Shown: one piece after another, positions 52,612 through 62,483 of the stretch
Layout: each line of letters opens with the position of its first letter
How positions within the stretch are numbered: position 1 is the first letter of the stretch
NCBI RefSeq assembly: GCF_002954265.1
Contig: NZ_PPSL01000004.1
Coordinates: 434,001-498,000, forward strand
DNA length: 64,000 nucleotides
Direction of reading: 5' to 3'
Source of the DNA: Flavipsychrobacter stenotrophus
Lineage (GTDB): Bacteria > Bacteroidota > Bacteroidia > Chitinophagales > Chitinophagaceae
Notes under the pieces: generated by a model
The model's input: only the letters and a program-made list of their open reading frames with translations
Databases searched by the model: none
Told to the model about the DNA's origin: nothing
Made by a program: the position numbers and the translations under genes

Positions 52612-53607
52612 TTACACCGCCATCAGGCTGCAGCCCCTCAGTGCACTGTGGTCCATACGGCCCATTACTTCAAAAGTTCCGTCTTCGTGCACTTTGCCAA
52701 TATCTTCAGTGGCTATAAAAGCACATGAGTTGATATTGGCCAGGTCTATGATGTTTATACAGCCCGTGCCTGATGATGTTACATCAAGCGGGTCATTCAC
52801 ATCTCTTATCAATACACTCATTGTATTGGTAGGGGCATAGATACCATCGGCCATTGCATAGGCTTGTGAGAGGAGTTCGGTCATGCCGTATTCAGAGTGG
52901 ACGGCATTGAGCTGCCATTGTTGTTTCAGGTAATCATGTACCTGTACGCGTGTCCACTCTTCTCTGCGTCCTTTCATGCCGCCGGTTTCCATTACAATTA
53001 CATTGCGCAGGTCCATAGGGTGGTGTTCTGCAAAGTCGAGTAAGGCAAATGTTACGCCCAATAGTATCACTTTCTGCCCCTGGGCTATCAGCTGTTGTAA
53101 TCTGGCCTGCAGCTCGTCCCATTCCTTAATGTAAAAGCCGTTATCGGGGTGCCCGCTTGCCTTCATCAGCTGTTGCGCCATGTATACCAAAGAGGCGTTC
53201 TTTCGCTCCAGATAAGAAGGGAGGAGCGCTAGTATCGCATAATCTTCAGGGCTTCCATATTGCAGGGTAAAACCGTGCATTAGTGATTGCTCATAAACAG
53301 CAGCCTCTTTTACATAGTGTTTAGAGGTTATTTCGCCGGTGGTGCCGCTGCTTTCAAACAGCAATTCTTCTTTGTCCCATATTTCTGTTTGTATGCGGTG
53401 AGATTTAAAGAAGGAGATGGGCAAGTAAGGAATTTGAGTGATCGTTTGTACGTCGTCTGCATTTACACGTAATGCATCGCAAAACTGACGGTACACAATA
53501 TTATGGGTATGCTGGTAGTTAAATAGCTGTATAGCCGCATCGGCAAAGCCCGACGGGGTTATGGTGATGATATTTTCGGTATTTATTAACGAGTTTTTAA
53601 TACTCAC
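52612..53607 (-). CDS. LuxE-like acyl-protein synthetase family protein
   Basis: A 331-residue adenylate-forming-like protein. FESSGTTGEITSKHY (about 88-102) is the AMP-loop-like motif of the LuxE/acyl-protein synthetase family, followed by ILALLPSYLERKNASLVYMAQ, VILLGVTFALLDFAE, METGGMKGRREEWTR and HSEYGMTELLSQAYA. It would activate a fatty acid or other carboxylate as acyl-adenylate. The start is GTG 53607; no ATG is available close by. It is divergent from the lipoprotein gene 20 bp away. No luciferase-related genes are near, so the link to bioluminescence is only a family name. Confidence 0.88.
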   Translation of the reverse strand: MSIKNSLINTENIITITPSGFADAAIQLFNYQHTHNIVYRQFCDALRVNADDVQTITQIPYLPISFFKSHRIQTEIWDKEELLFESSGTTGEITSKHYVKEAAVYEQSLMHGFTLQYGSPEDYAILALLPSYLERKNASLVYMAQQLMKASGHPDNGFYIKEWDELQARLQQLIAQGQKVILLGVTFALLDFAEHHPMDLRNVIVMETGGMKGRREEWTRVQVHDYLKQQWQLNAVHSEYGMTELLSQAYAMADGIYAPTNTMSVLIRDVNDPLDVTSSGTGCINIIDLANINSCAFIATEDIGKVHEDGTFEVMGRMDHSALRGCSLMAV

Positions 53608-53613
53608 TTTCGT

Positions 53614-53621
53614 TAACTTTG
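53614..53621 (+). promoter_or_regulatory. Perfect -7 box TAACTTTG close to a start codon
   Basis: TAACTTTG matches TAnnTTTG exactly and ends 6 bases before the ATG at 53628. If used, the mRNA would be leaderless or nearly so. A good -33 TTG at the right distance is not visible. Confidence 0.45.
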
Positions 53622-53627
53622 GTTTAT

Positions 53628-54086
53628 ATGAAAATGTGGTTAATTGTTATGCTGGTTGGTTGCACTGTGCTTTTCTCTTGCGAGAAGAATACGATGTCAA
53701 AGATACCACACATAGTGCTTAAACAATTCGGCCCCGATTCAATAAGATCTAATTACGATACTGCTTACATATTATTCAGCTTTGCCGATGGTGATGCAGA
53801 TCTTGCCAATGACACCTCATCCTCAGTTTACATAAAGGATCTGCGCTTTCCGGATGATGGCTATATCCGGTACGATTTTCCTCAAGTAGACCCGGGGATC
53901 GAAGATCCCAAAAAAGGTTTAACAGGATCCGGAGTCGTTCTTTTACTCGGTCCGCCACCTGTTCCCCGTTCAGATACCTTTCACATGCTCAACGGCGATA
54001 CAACCTCATTTGAGATGTATATTACCGACAGGGCACGTAATGAAAGCAATCACATTACCACAGGGCAGTTGATCATAAGGCCATAG
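53628..54086 (+). CDS. Hypothetical lipoprotein
   Basis: A 152-residue protein starting at ATG 53628 (MKMWLIVMLVGCTVLFSC), with a lipobox ending LFSC (Cys 18). The mature part contains strand-rich segments (YILFSFADGDADLANDTSSSVYIKDLRF, FEMYITDRARNESNHITTGQLIIRP) similar in style to surface lipoproteins near polysaccharide or secretion loci. The family is not recognised. It is divergent from the LuxE-like gene. Confidence 0.7.
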   Translation: MKMWLIVMLVGCTVLFSCEKNTMSKIPHIVLKQFGPDSIRSNYDTAYILFSFADGDADLANDTSSSVYIKDLRFPDDGYIRYDFPQVDPGIEDPKKGLTGSGVVLLLGPPPVPRSDTFHMLNGDTTSFEMYITDRARNESNHITTGQLIIRP

Positions 54087-54144
54087 CTGAATTTGACAAT
54101 TCGGCAATGCGCCTGAAAATTGTTACATGCCAGTATTATCTGGT

Positions 54145-54573
54145 TTAGCTTTCCAGGTAGTTTCTTAGGTTGGTATTGATGATCTCATTCCACCCGTTCT
54201 CGAAGCTTGTTCTTGAAAAATTAGTGTCGTAAGTCGGGAAGGTTTCAGTGCCCGAATGCACCAGTCGCAATTTCGTTTTGTCTCCTTCCTCGGGATGGAT
54301 TTCAAAGGTTACATGCGAATCTCCTTCTACACCGTCATACTTCCAGTCATAGCCAATTTTCTGGTCCTGCACCAGGTCAGTGATCTTGCACTTATGCAGG
54401 TACTGCCGTTCAGGTGTGCCACCATAAAACTCAAATTCGGCGCCATACTCGGCAATGAAATCTTCGATATCAAAATACCAGTGCTTCATTTGCCTGTGAT
54501 GCGTGAGTGCTGCCCACACTTTGTCTGCCGGGGCATTTAAAATTGCTTCAACTATTATAGGTGGTGTTTTCAT
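54145..54573 (-). CDS. SRPBCC/AHSA1-family protein
   Basis: A 142-residue soluble START-like domain. The start is TPPIIVEAILNAPADKVWAALTHHRQMKHWYFDIEDF, followed by CKITDLVQDQKIGYDWKYDG, and the C-terminal NFSRTSFENGWNEIINTNLRNYLES. Such proteins bind hydrophobic ligands or are co-chaperone-like; the ligand is unknown. It is 5 bp downstream of the giant secreted protein on the same strand but probably unrelated to it. Confidence 0.88.
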   Translation of the reverse strand: MKTPPIIVEAILNAPADKVWAALTHHRQMKHWYFDIEDFIAEYGAEFEFYGGTPERQYLHKCKITDLVQDQKIGYDWKYDGVEGDSHVTFEIHPEEGDKTKLRLVHSGTETFPTYDTNFSRTSFENGWNEIINTNLRNYLES

Positions 54574-54578
54574 GATGC

Positions 54579-57500
54579 TTATTTTGCTATTACAAATTTA
54601 ACTGTATGCCACGCTTTCTTAGATACTACTGATAGCATGTATACGCCATTAGCCAGGTTATCTGATGTCATTTCTGTGGCCACATTAGTATGTACCGGAA
54701 TTACACTAATGATCTGGTAAGCACTATTGGCAATAACTACACTTAATTCTTCATCAAGGCTTGATGATAGAAGTATGGTGAACTTACCACTATTAGGGTT
54801 GGGGTACAATTTAATATCCGTTATTTCGCCGCCCTGTGTTGATTCAAGAATGGTGATCGGATATACTGCTACCGATGAACCGCATGAATTGGTGACAGTA
54901 TATTTTACCGTGTCCGGTCCTACTATCAATGCACCTAGTTTACCTACCGATGATATTACTGCTTTGGAGCCCTTCATACTCCATACACCACCTGTTGTTG
55001 AGTCTTTCAGCGTTACCTGCTCGCCAACATATAGCATTGAATCACCGGTGATCATTGCCACATAAGGTAATGGGTTCACCGTTATCTTCTTCAATACAGA
55101 AACCATGCCGCAGCCTGTACTTATTGTATACCTGATCGTGTCGCTGCCTGCTGAGGTGCCCGTAAGAATGCTGTCTGCCAGTGTTGTATGGGTGCCAATG
55201 TTGCTCCATACACCTCCTGCCACACTGCTTCGTAAAGTTATAGACTTACCAACGCAAACTGATGCGGCACTCGTTATACTGCCTGCTGATGGTGTCTGGT
55301 TGATAGTTATCTCTTTTGTTGCCACCATAGGGCATGTACCCAACGGGGTGTATTTAATTGTATCCACACCTGCTGAAACCCCTGTTACTACCCCTGTTGC
55401 AGACACATTTGCTTTTGCATTGGTTTTGCTCCAGGTGCCACCGGTTGTGGCATTGGTCAGTGTTATCATTCCGCCTGTGCATACGCTTGAAAGACCCGAT
55501 ATAGTATCGACCAGAGTGGTAGGATTAATGGTAATTTTCTTTATGGCAATGGCCGATCCGCATGAATTGGTTACTGTATACCTGATCGTATCTATGCCCG
55601 ATGCTACACCGGTAACAATACTGTCGGCAGTGCTTACCAGTCCTATCAAGCTGCTCCATACGCCACCTGTTACGGATGCATGTAGTGTAGTAGATACGCC
55701 TATACATAAGGTGGTTGCACCTGTCAAAGTACCTGCATTGGGTAATGGTAAAACATCTACTATAGCTGATGCCGTGTCTGTGCCACAGCCTGTGGTTACT
55801 AAGTAATAAACGGTATCTGTACCTGCTGTTATTCCTCTAACGTCGCCATTCGCAAATGCCTGTGCTCTGCTATTGCTTACCTGCCAGGTGCCGCCGCTTA
55901 CTGTATTGGTCAGGTTAATGGTGTCGGCCTGGCAAACAGTTGCTGGACCGATGATAGTGCCGGCTACCGGAGAAAGAGATACGACTATTACCTTGGTACC
56001 TATGGCGGTGCCGCAGCTGTTAGCAATTGTGTATGTGATCGTGTCAATTCCTACCGTTACGCCTGTAACAATGCCTGTAGACGAAATGGTTGCAGAACCA
56101 TTGCTGGCCGTCCAGTTGCCTCCGGGTCCTGCAATGTTAACCAGCGTTATTGACGCACCGGTGCAAACAGCCGCCGGGCCGGAAATTACTGAAGCATTAT
56201 ATGTAGTGTCTACTGCCAATGGCAGGGTAGACTGGTATAAACCGCATGCCGTTGTTTTGGCATAGGTGATCGTTGCGGTACCATAACTAAATGCATGCAA
56301 TGAACCTGTTGTATTTACAGATGCCACAATTGCATTACTGCTACTCCATGTGCCACCTGCGGAGGTGTCTGTAAGCGTTACCGTACTTCCTGCACATAGT
56401 GCTGATGGGCCGTTTATTGAACCTATAACATAGCCTGTGCCGGGAGTTACGGTAATGTTTATGGTGTCAAATGATGTATAACAACCTGTGGTAACCGCAT
56501 AAGTGATCATAGCTGTGCCCGCACTTACTCCGGTAACAAACCCATTATCGTCAATCGTTGCAACAGCAGGTGCATTACTTGACCAGTTACCTGTTGTAGC
56601 TATCTCGTGCAACTGTAACAACGCACCGGCACACAATGTAGTCGATGAGCTGGTAATGGCTCTTACGGTGTCAGAGTTTTTTATGAATACATCAAATGCC
56701 ACATAGTTGGTATCACCCTGAGCTATGGTGTAGTAGGATATTGTTGCTGTGCCCGTGGCTACACCGGTAACCATGCCTGTGTTGGTGATCGTGGCTATTG
56801 ATGGCTGGCTGCTCAGCCATGTGCCGCCCGGTTGTGTATTAGAAAGCGTTGCAACAGTTCCTTTGCAGATGGTATCGCTGCCGGTAATTGTACCTGCCGG
56901 TGGCAATGGATAGTTTTTAAGAACAGCTACAGATGACGTAGTAGTACTAACAACAGCAAGGTCCGGTTTACCATCGCTATCTATATCACTGAATGCTACA
57001 CCGCCTACATCAACTCCTGTATTAAAGCTCTTACGTGTGGCCAATGAACTTGCGTCTATTGCGCCAGTGCTAGCAGTATTGCGGAATATCGATACATTGT
57101 TGGCAGAATAGTTTGCTACTGCTATGTCGGGTTTACTATCACCGTCTACATCAGCAATAGCCAGGTCCTCAGGTGCTGTTTCAGTAGCAAACGTATTACC
57201 TGCTGCAAAAGACATTGAGCCCGCTGTAACATTGGTATTGCGGAATACGCTTATCGTATTGCTGCCACTATTGGCCACTATCAGTTCAGGTTTGCCATCG
57301 CCATCTATATCAGTAGCATTGATGCCTGCGGGCGATGTTTGCGTAGTAAGGGTAATAGTGTTAGAAAAGGCGGTAGTATTAAATGTGCCGGTGATGAAGT
57401 TATTATGCATCACATATATTTTCGTTGTGCCGTAATCGGAAAACGCAATATCTGGTTTGCCGTCATTGTCTAGGTCTCCGGCAAAGATCCTGTAAGGGAA

Positions 57501-60500
57501 AGCCGGACTTACCGAAGTGAAAATAGTTGATGTGAATGATGAACTGGTGATGACACCGGTGGTTGTTACATTGCGTAGCACAGATATCCAACCTGTGTTT
57601 TGATTGACAACAGCTATATCCGGTTTGCCATCACCATCAAAGTCTGCAATGTTCAGATCTATAGGCCCGCCGGTGGTACTTATGCTCACCGGAGATGCAA
57701 AGGAAATAACACCGGGAATTGATTGATTTTTGTAAATACTGATGGAGTTAAATCCAAGGTTGGCAACCAATACTTCCGGCAATCCGTCTCCATCCATGTC
57801 CGCTATTCTTGCATAGTGCGGGCCATTGCCGGTAACATATGTATTGGGTGTGGCGAATGATGCTGAAGTGATAGAGCCGTTAGTGCTGGTATTGCGATAC
57901 ACATACATGTTATTCGGACCGCTGTTTACCACAATCATGTCTGATTTACCATCTCCATCAAGGTCACCAAGTGTTACACCTACAGGCGTAGCACCGGCAG
58001 TAAAGTTCACTTTAGGTTTAAAGTTCACTGAATCAGGCATAAGGCCTGTATTGGTATAGGTAGGGTTGAATCTTGATGGCGAATAGCCGATTAGACCAGT
58101 TGCAATGTCTTGCACGATGATGTAATCGTGCATAGCATTAACAGGTATGGTAACTTGCAATGAGGTCGGTGTAGCAGCTACAACTGTAGCCTTTACTGCA
58201 CCAAAGGACACTATATTATTAGCAGCAACAGGATTAAAATTGCTTCCTGTTATGGTTACTGAAGCCCCGGGATTGCCATATATCGGGCTAACCGAGATGA
58301 CAGACGGAATTGGTACAACGGTAACGGTATCTAAAACGTAAGCCGATAAACCGCAAAAATTAGTGATCGTATAGGTGATAAATGTTGTGCCCAGACTAAG
58401 TCCGGTAACCACGCCACTTGTATTTACCGTTGCGATTGTAGGTGCATAACTTGTCCATACACCGCCTGATGTGGTATTTCGTAAAGTAACATTACGGCCC
58501 AATGGTATCATAGACGGGCCAGTAATAGCCGAGACTATGGGTGTGCCCGTTACTGAAATATTAGATCCATTGTTGGTGCCAAATACATTGACCACACTGT
58601 TGTTGGTCACCCTTACTCTATAGCCGGTGCCGGTTGGTGTACCCATCGGGATGGTAGCTGTAATAGGAGATGTAGTGCCTGTGCCGATGATGTTGGTGGT
58701 AAAGTCGTTGGTAAACGTGCCCGTAGGGCCGGACAGCTGCACATAAAATGGAGCACTAATAGGCCCCGTATAGGTAAAGGCCACACTCAGGAAATTATCT
58801 ATGGTATTGCAATAGCCGCCATACGTAGCCGGGGTGGTGGTGATGGTGGCTGCAAGTGGTACTATTTCACCGGTACTCAACTGCGTTGCGCTGAAGGTGT
58901 TGCCACTGCCGTCTATAAATACAATTTGAGCACGTTGTGTAGCCGTTAGTCCTGTAGCATTGGTACCTATGAATATGCGACCCTTTGTGCCTGCTGTACT
59001 GTTCCATCCGCCTTTCCAGTTAAAGATGGTCAATAACTTACCTGGTGTCCAAATTATAGAGCTGCTGTTAGTAAATCTTATTGAGTGGAGTGTATCTATG
59101 CCAAGGTCTATAGTAGAGTTGTCAGCAAGTGCCAGTGTGCCAAAATTGAAAGTAAACGTTCTGGTAATACCATTCGTGCTTAGTGTTCCGCCAGCCAGTG
59201 TATCAGGCGATGAATTGGTTACATTAATAGCTGAAGACGGATTATACCTTACTTCTCCTAAAACGATCCTAAGGCCGCCGGAAAATGTGTTGGCTGCACT
59301 GGTAAGTATAAGTCTGCCGGTGCCCGTCTTTACTACTGAGCCTGTGCCGGTAATCGTGCTGGTTAATGTAGATGTACTTCCGCCGTATACCGTATTGCTG
59401 TTCTGGGCAATCGTCAGTCTGGTGCCATTAAGTATTACTGCATTATTGTTGTTGATACCTGTAAAACTGCTGCTGAGGCTGGTAATGGTTTGTGCTGCGT
59501 TATTAAAGCTGATAGAAGGATTTGAAGTAACCTGTGCCATCAGCAGATCTCCTACAGGTATAGATGAACCGGAATTTACAGTTATCCGTCCGCTGTTTAT
59601 TTGTGTGCCGCCTGCCCATGCGTTGGCCGCTCCACTTAGCACCAGATTACCAAGTCCCGATTTGATCAACTGCCCTGTACCGGATATGTTTCCCATTACT
59701 GTAAGCGTTGTAACTGCTGAACCTGCAACGTTTATTCCCGCATTACTTGCCAGGTCTATATTGCCAGTCCAGGTATAATTGCTGTTAGCCAGATTTACCA
59801 GTGCACCTTTGCCGGTTGTTGTATAGGCATTGCCATTACCATTCAGATGGAGCAAAATGTTGTTGGTGTTATAAATGCTACCAGTTCCGTCTGCAAGGTA
59901 TAGTTGACTGTTGTTATTGACAGTAATGTTATTTCCGGAAATGTTAGCGATGGCGTCTGTTGTGTCCAGTTCCAGTATACCACTTAGCGATCCATCGCTC
60001 ATTCCTACTGTTATCCCTCCGGTAAATGTATTGGCGGTTCCCAGTCTTAATAATCCGCCATTCAAGCCGGTGTCTGCCGCGCCATCTCTTGTGCCACCTC
60101 CCAGAAAGGTGAGTGCAGCTGAGCCGCTGATAACATTACTGATGCTTATAGTATTGCCGATAGCTAATGTTGTACCCGATCCTGTAATTATTTTCTTAGT
60201 CCCGGTTCCAATGTTTATGCCTAGGGTACTTGCGCCTGCGCCTTGTTTGTTTTGCAGTTGTAGTCTGGCGTTCGCCGCTGCCAGGTTAGCCAGTATTACA
60301 TTGGGTGTGCCATCTACAGTTGTGCCGGTTAAGGTAAGTATGCCAGGTGTTAAAGGTGAGTTGTTGCCTATGATCAGGTTGTTGCTTCTTAATGGAGATA
60401 CATAAATAGCCCCAACAGTTACTGCGCCACTTGCCGTGTCCATATTGATGCCAATACCTGTAGTTGCAGAGGCTGGGTTAGCGTTAAATTGCGCCACCTG

Positions 60501-60671
60501 GGTAGCACTCGGAACAACTCCGCCTGTCCAGTTAGCGGGTGTTAGCCATGCGGTACCTGCAGGTGCAGACCAGATGACCTGTGCGTGAGAATTGAGGGAT
60601 ATTAAAACTAATAGGACTGTTAGGGAAAGCAGGGTAGCTTTATGATAGAAATTGTAGAAAATACGAGCCAT
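54579..60671 (-). CDS. Giant secreted adhesin-like protein with T9SS sorting domain
   Basis: About 2030 residues; I use ATG 60671 (MARIFYNFYHKATLLSLTVLLVLISLNSHAQ, a signal peptide) rather than ATG 60737. Order: beta-helix/autotransporter-like repeats (about 35-620; NTFSGGLRI, GTGRLILTSAANTFSGG); a beta-rich linker; one Ig-like Big_2-type domain; an IPT/TIG domain (PIYGNPGASVTITGSNF); seven FG-GAP/VCBS repeats with DxDGD Ca-binding loops (a seven-bladed propeller); nine tandem Big_2-like repeats with VC.G at the start and SCG near the end; and a C-terminal T9SS type A sorting signal (LYPNPNSGKFTI ... ANGVYMLSV). It would be exported across the outer membrane and anchored or released, likely for adhesion. 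Confidence 0.92.
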   Translation of the reverse strand: MARIFYNFYHKATLLSLTVLLVLISLNSHAQVIWSAPAGTAWLTPANWTGGVVPSATQVAQFNANPASATTGIGINMDTASGAVTVGAIYVSPLRSNNLIIGNNSPLTPGILTLTGTTVDGTPNVILANLAAANARLQLQNKQGAGASTLGINIGTGTKKIITGSGTTLAIGNTISISNVISGSAALTFLGGGTRDGAADTGLNGGLLRLGTANTFTGGITVGMSDGSLSGILELDTTDAIANISGNNITVNNNSQLYLADGTGSIYNTNNILLHLNGNGNAYTTTGKGALVNLANSNYTWTGNIDLASNAGINVAGSAVTTLTVMGNISGTGQLIKSGLGNLVLSGAANAWAGGTQINSGRITVNSGSSIPVGDLLMAQVTSNPSISFNNAAQTITSLSSSFTGINNNNAVILNGTRLTIAQNSNTVYGGSTSTLTSTITGTGSVVKTGTGRLILTSAANTFSGGLRIVLGEVRYNPSSAINVTNSSPDTLAGGTLSTNGITRTFTFNFGTLALADNSTIDLGIDTLHSIRFTNSSSIIWTPGKLLTIFNWKGGWNSTAGTKGRIFIGTNATGLTATQRAQIVFIDGSGNTFSATQLSTGEIVPLAATITTTPATYGGYCNTIDNFLSVAFTYTGPISAPFYVQLSGPTGTFTNDFTTNIIGTGTTSPITATIPMGTPTGTGYRVRVTNNSVVNVFGTNNGSNISVTGTPIVSAITGPSMIPLGRNVTLRNTTSGGVWTSYAPTIATVNTSGVVTGLSLGTTFITYTITNFCGLSAYVLDTVTVVPIPSVISVSPIYGNPGASVTITGSNFNPVAANNIVSFGAVKATVVAATPTSLQVTIPVNAMHDYIIVQDIATGLIGYSPSRFNPTYTNTGLMPDSVNFKPKVNFTAGATPVGVTLGDLDGDGKSDMIVVNSGPNNMYVYRNTSTNGSITSASFATPNTYVTGNGPHYARIADMDGDGLPEVLVANLGFNSISIYKNQSIPGVISFASPVSISTTGGPIDLNIADFDGDGKPDIAVVNQNTGWISVLRNVTTTGVITSSSFTSTIFTSVSPAFPYRIFAGDLDNDGKPDIAFSDYGTTKIYVMHNNFITGTFNTTAFSNTITLTTQTSPAGINATDIDGDGKPELIVANSGSNTISVFRNTNVTAGSMSFAAGNTFATETAPEDLAIADVDGDSKPDIAVANYSANNVSIFRNTASTGAIDASSLATRKSFNTGVDVGGVAFSDIDSDGKPDLAVVSTTTSSVAVLKNYPLPPAGTITGSDTICKGTVATLSNTQPGGTWLSSQPSIATITNTGMVTGVATGTATISYYTIAQGDTNYVAFDVFIKNSDTVRAITSSSTTLCAGALLQLHEIATTGNWSSNAPAVATIDDNGFVTGVSAGTAMITYAVTTGCYTSFDTINITVTPGTGYVIGSINGPSALCAGSTVTLTDTSAGGTWSSSNAIVASVNTTGSLHAFSYGTATITYAKTTACGLYQSTLPLAVDTTYNASVISGPAAVCTGASITLVNIAGPGGNWTASNGSATISSTGIVTGVTVGIDTITYTIANSCGTAIGTKVIVVSLSPVAGTIIGPATVCQADTINLTNTVSGGTWQVSNSRAQAFANGDVRGITAGTDTVYYLVTTGCGTDTASAIVDVLPLPNAGTLTGATTLCIGVSTTLHASVTGGVWSSLIGLVSTADSIVTGVASGIDTIRYTVTNSCGSAIAIKKITINPTTLVDTISGLSSVCTGGMITLTNATTGGTWSKTNAKANVSATGVVTGVSAGVDTIKYTPLGTCPMVATKEITINQTPSAGSITSAASVCVGKSITLRSSVAGGVWSNIGTHTTLADSILTGTSAGSDTIRYTISTGCGMVSVLKKITVNPLPYVAMITGDSMLYVGEQVTLKDSTTGGVWSMKGSKAVISSVGKLGALIVGPDTVKYTVTNSCGSSVAVYPITILESTQGGEITDIKLYPNPNSGKFTILLSSSLDEELSVVIANSAYQIISVIPVHTNVATEMTSDNLANGVYMLSVVSKKAWHTVKFVIAK

Positions 60672-60833
60672 TACAGAGGGTAATTTTAAAAAATTGAACA
60701 ACACAAAGAGCACACGCACAATACTATCAATAAACATTTTATTTATGTTTAATATAGTAGTATTTAAATAGAATCAAAGATAATACTTTTTGTGGATTTG
60801 TCGGCTGCGGAATGACTGAAATGGCTAAGGTGA

Positions 60834-62477
60834 CTAGTTTTTGACAAACTTAATTACTTGCTGCTGTGCGCCCGAATTTACCTGAAGCAAGTACATGCCT
60901 GCAGGCACTTTACTGATGTTGTAAGCAACCGGGCTGTTCAAGCCTTGCAGAAAATGATCGGAGAAGCTCGAAACTGTTCTGCCGGTCGCATCAACAATTC
61001 TGAAATCAACTACACCGGATACTTGCAGCCGGAGTGTAACAACAATATCGCTGCTGGTAGGATTAGGTGTAAGGGTCAGCAATGCTCCATTACCAGGTGT
61101 GGGTGTATCTACAATATTCAGCGCCTGTGCAGCACATTGAAAATTGGGTATGCCATAGCCAATCTGATTGCCGGGAGTGGTGTAGCGGCTGGCACATTGT
61201 CTTATGGCTTGTCTTATTTGTCCGGGGGTAGAGTGGGGCGATGCTTGCCACAGGCACGTTGCGAACCCGGCAATTTCCGGTGTAGATAATGATGTGCCTG
61301 AGGTGGAACTGAAGTCTGTGGAGTTAAAGACGGCAGCGTTTTGCCCCATTCCGCATACATCGGGTTTTATGTGCCCTGCGGCATTTGGTCCGTATCCGCT
61401 GTTGGTAGGATTAACACCGCTAACATCTACGCTGCCGATAGTTAAAGCACTGTCCGCATCACCCGGTGTGAGTATCTTTTGCCATGAATTATTGCCTTCA
61501 TTTCCGGCAGAGGTAACGAATAAAATACCCTTTTTGGTGGCCAGGTTGGCGGCCTTAGCTACTACGGTCGTCTTGCCATCAAAGTCTGTAGCAAATACAT
61601 AATCGTAGATCGGATCATCAAAAGTATTGTACCCCAATGAACTTGAGATAACGTCTGCACCCAGGCTGTCTGCACGTTCTGCACCGCTCACCAGGTTCAG
61701 CAATTCTATTGGTTGTTCCCCTGCATCTTCAGTAACATACAGCGCATAAGATGCCAGCGGAGCCGAGCCTACAAATGTATCAGGCACATAACCTGCCATG
61801 GTAGACAATACCTCTGTTCCATGATTGTCATAGTCAAATACCCATGATGTATCGTTAGTGAAATTATGCGCATCTACCAGGCGCCCAGAAGTGCGCATAC
61901 TGTCGAATCCTCGGTGTGTATTAGTGGCTATATAACCACCATCTACCACTGCAATTATCTTACCTTGTCCTTTGTATCCCAGGTCGTGCAGGTAGTTGCC
62001 GTTTACAATTGATGTTTGCGGCCACGTAAGTCCATAGTAAGCAGCTCCTGAAGTGGTCTTGGCCTGCAGGTCATTGGTCTTTTGGTGCGCCCACTTATGC
62101 AAAGTACCTGTGTAGTAACCCACCAACTGAACGCTGCTGATAAACGTCTTGCCGCTCAGCGCATGTATTTGTGTAGAGTCATTGACCAGTATAACGCAGA
62201 AGTTGAACCACTTAGATACTGCATGGAATTTTCCACCTGTAAGCACAAGCACACTATCTACATAGGCGCGCGTTACAGGCAGGTCGGTACTGTCTAGTGC
62301 AATGCCGAAATTATTTCTGCGGGCCATAGCCCTGGGAGATAGAAATGTAAGGGAGTCGCTGAAAGTGAGTGTGCCGTTCTTATCCGTAAAATTTACCCTG
62401 TAGGCAAACTGTGTTGCCTCAGCTGCATCTGTAAGAAAGAGCAGGATAAAAAACGATAGGATCAGCTTTCTGCACAT
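60834..62477 (-). CDS. Secreted S8 (subtilisin-like) serine peptidase with T9SS sorting tail
   Basis: A 547-residue secreted protease. The signal peptide is about 1-21 (DAAEA). The catalytic triad is D179 in IIAVVDGGY, H219 in YDNHGTEV and S396 in SGTSLSTPEIAG, with oxyanion Asn in SAGNEGNN. The C-terminal about 80 residues form a T9SS type A sorting domain (TLTPNPTSSDIVV, DATGRTVSSF, VPAGMYLLQV). It would degrade extracellular proteins. It is followed by the giant adhesin gene and preceded at 6 bp by a lipoprotein gene on the same strand. Confidence 0.95.
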   Translation of the reverse strand: MCRKLILSFFILLFLTDAAEATQFAYRVNFTDKNGTLTFSDSLTFLSPRAMARRNNFGIALDSTDLPVTRAYVDSVLVLTGGKFHAVSKWFNFCVILVNDSTQIHALSGKTFISSVQLVGYYTGTLHKWAHQKTNDLQAKTTSGAAYYGLTWPQTSIVNGNYLHDLGYKGQGKIIAVVDGGYIATNTHRGFDSMRTSGRLVDAHNFTNDTSWVFDYDNHGTEVLSTMAGYVPDTFVGSAPLASYALYVTEDAGEQPIELLNLVSGAERADSLGADVISSSLGYNTFDDPIYDYVFATDFDGKTTVVAKAANLATKKGILFVTSAGNEGNNSWQKILTPGDADSALTIGSVDVSGVNPTNSGYGPNAAGHIKPDVCGMGQNAAVFNSTDFSSTSGTSLSTPEIAGFATCLWQASPHSTPGQIRQAIRQCASRYTTPGNQIGYGIPNFQCAAQALNIVDTPTPGNGALLTLTPNPTSSDIVVTLRLQVSGVVDFRIVDATGRTVSSFSDHFLQGLNSPVAYNISKVPAGMYLLQVNSGAQQQVIKFVKN

Positions 62478-62483
62478 AACATT

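Noticed and set aside
58960-59778. Long + strand ORF (272 residues) opposite the giant adhesin
   Set aside because: It is the mirror of Thr/Ser/Val/Gly-rich codons of the real gene, Leu/Val/Pro-biased, with no domain. The 55105-55806 ORF is the same case.
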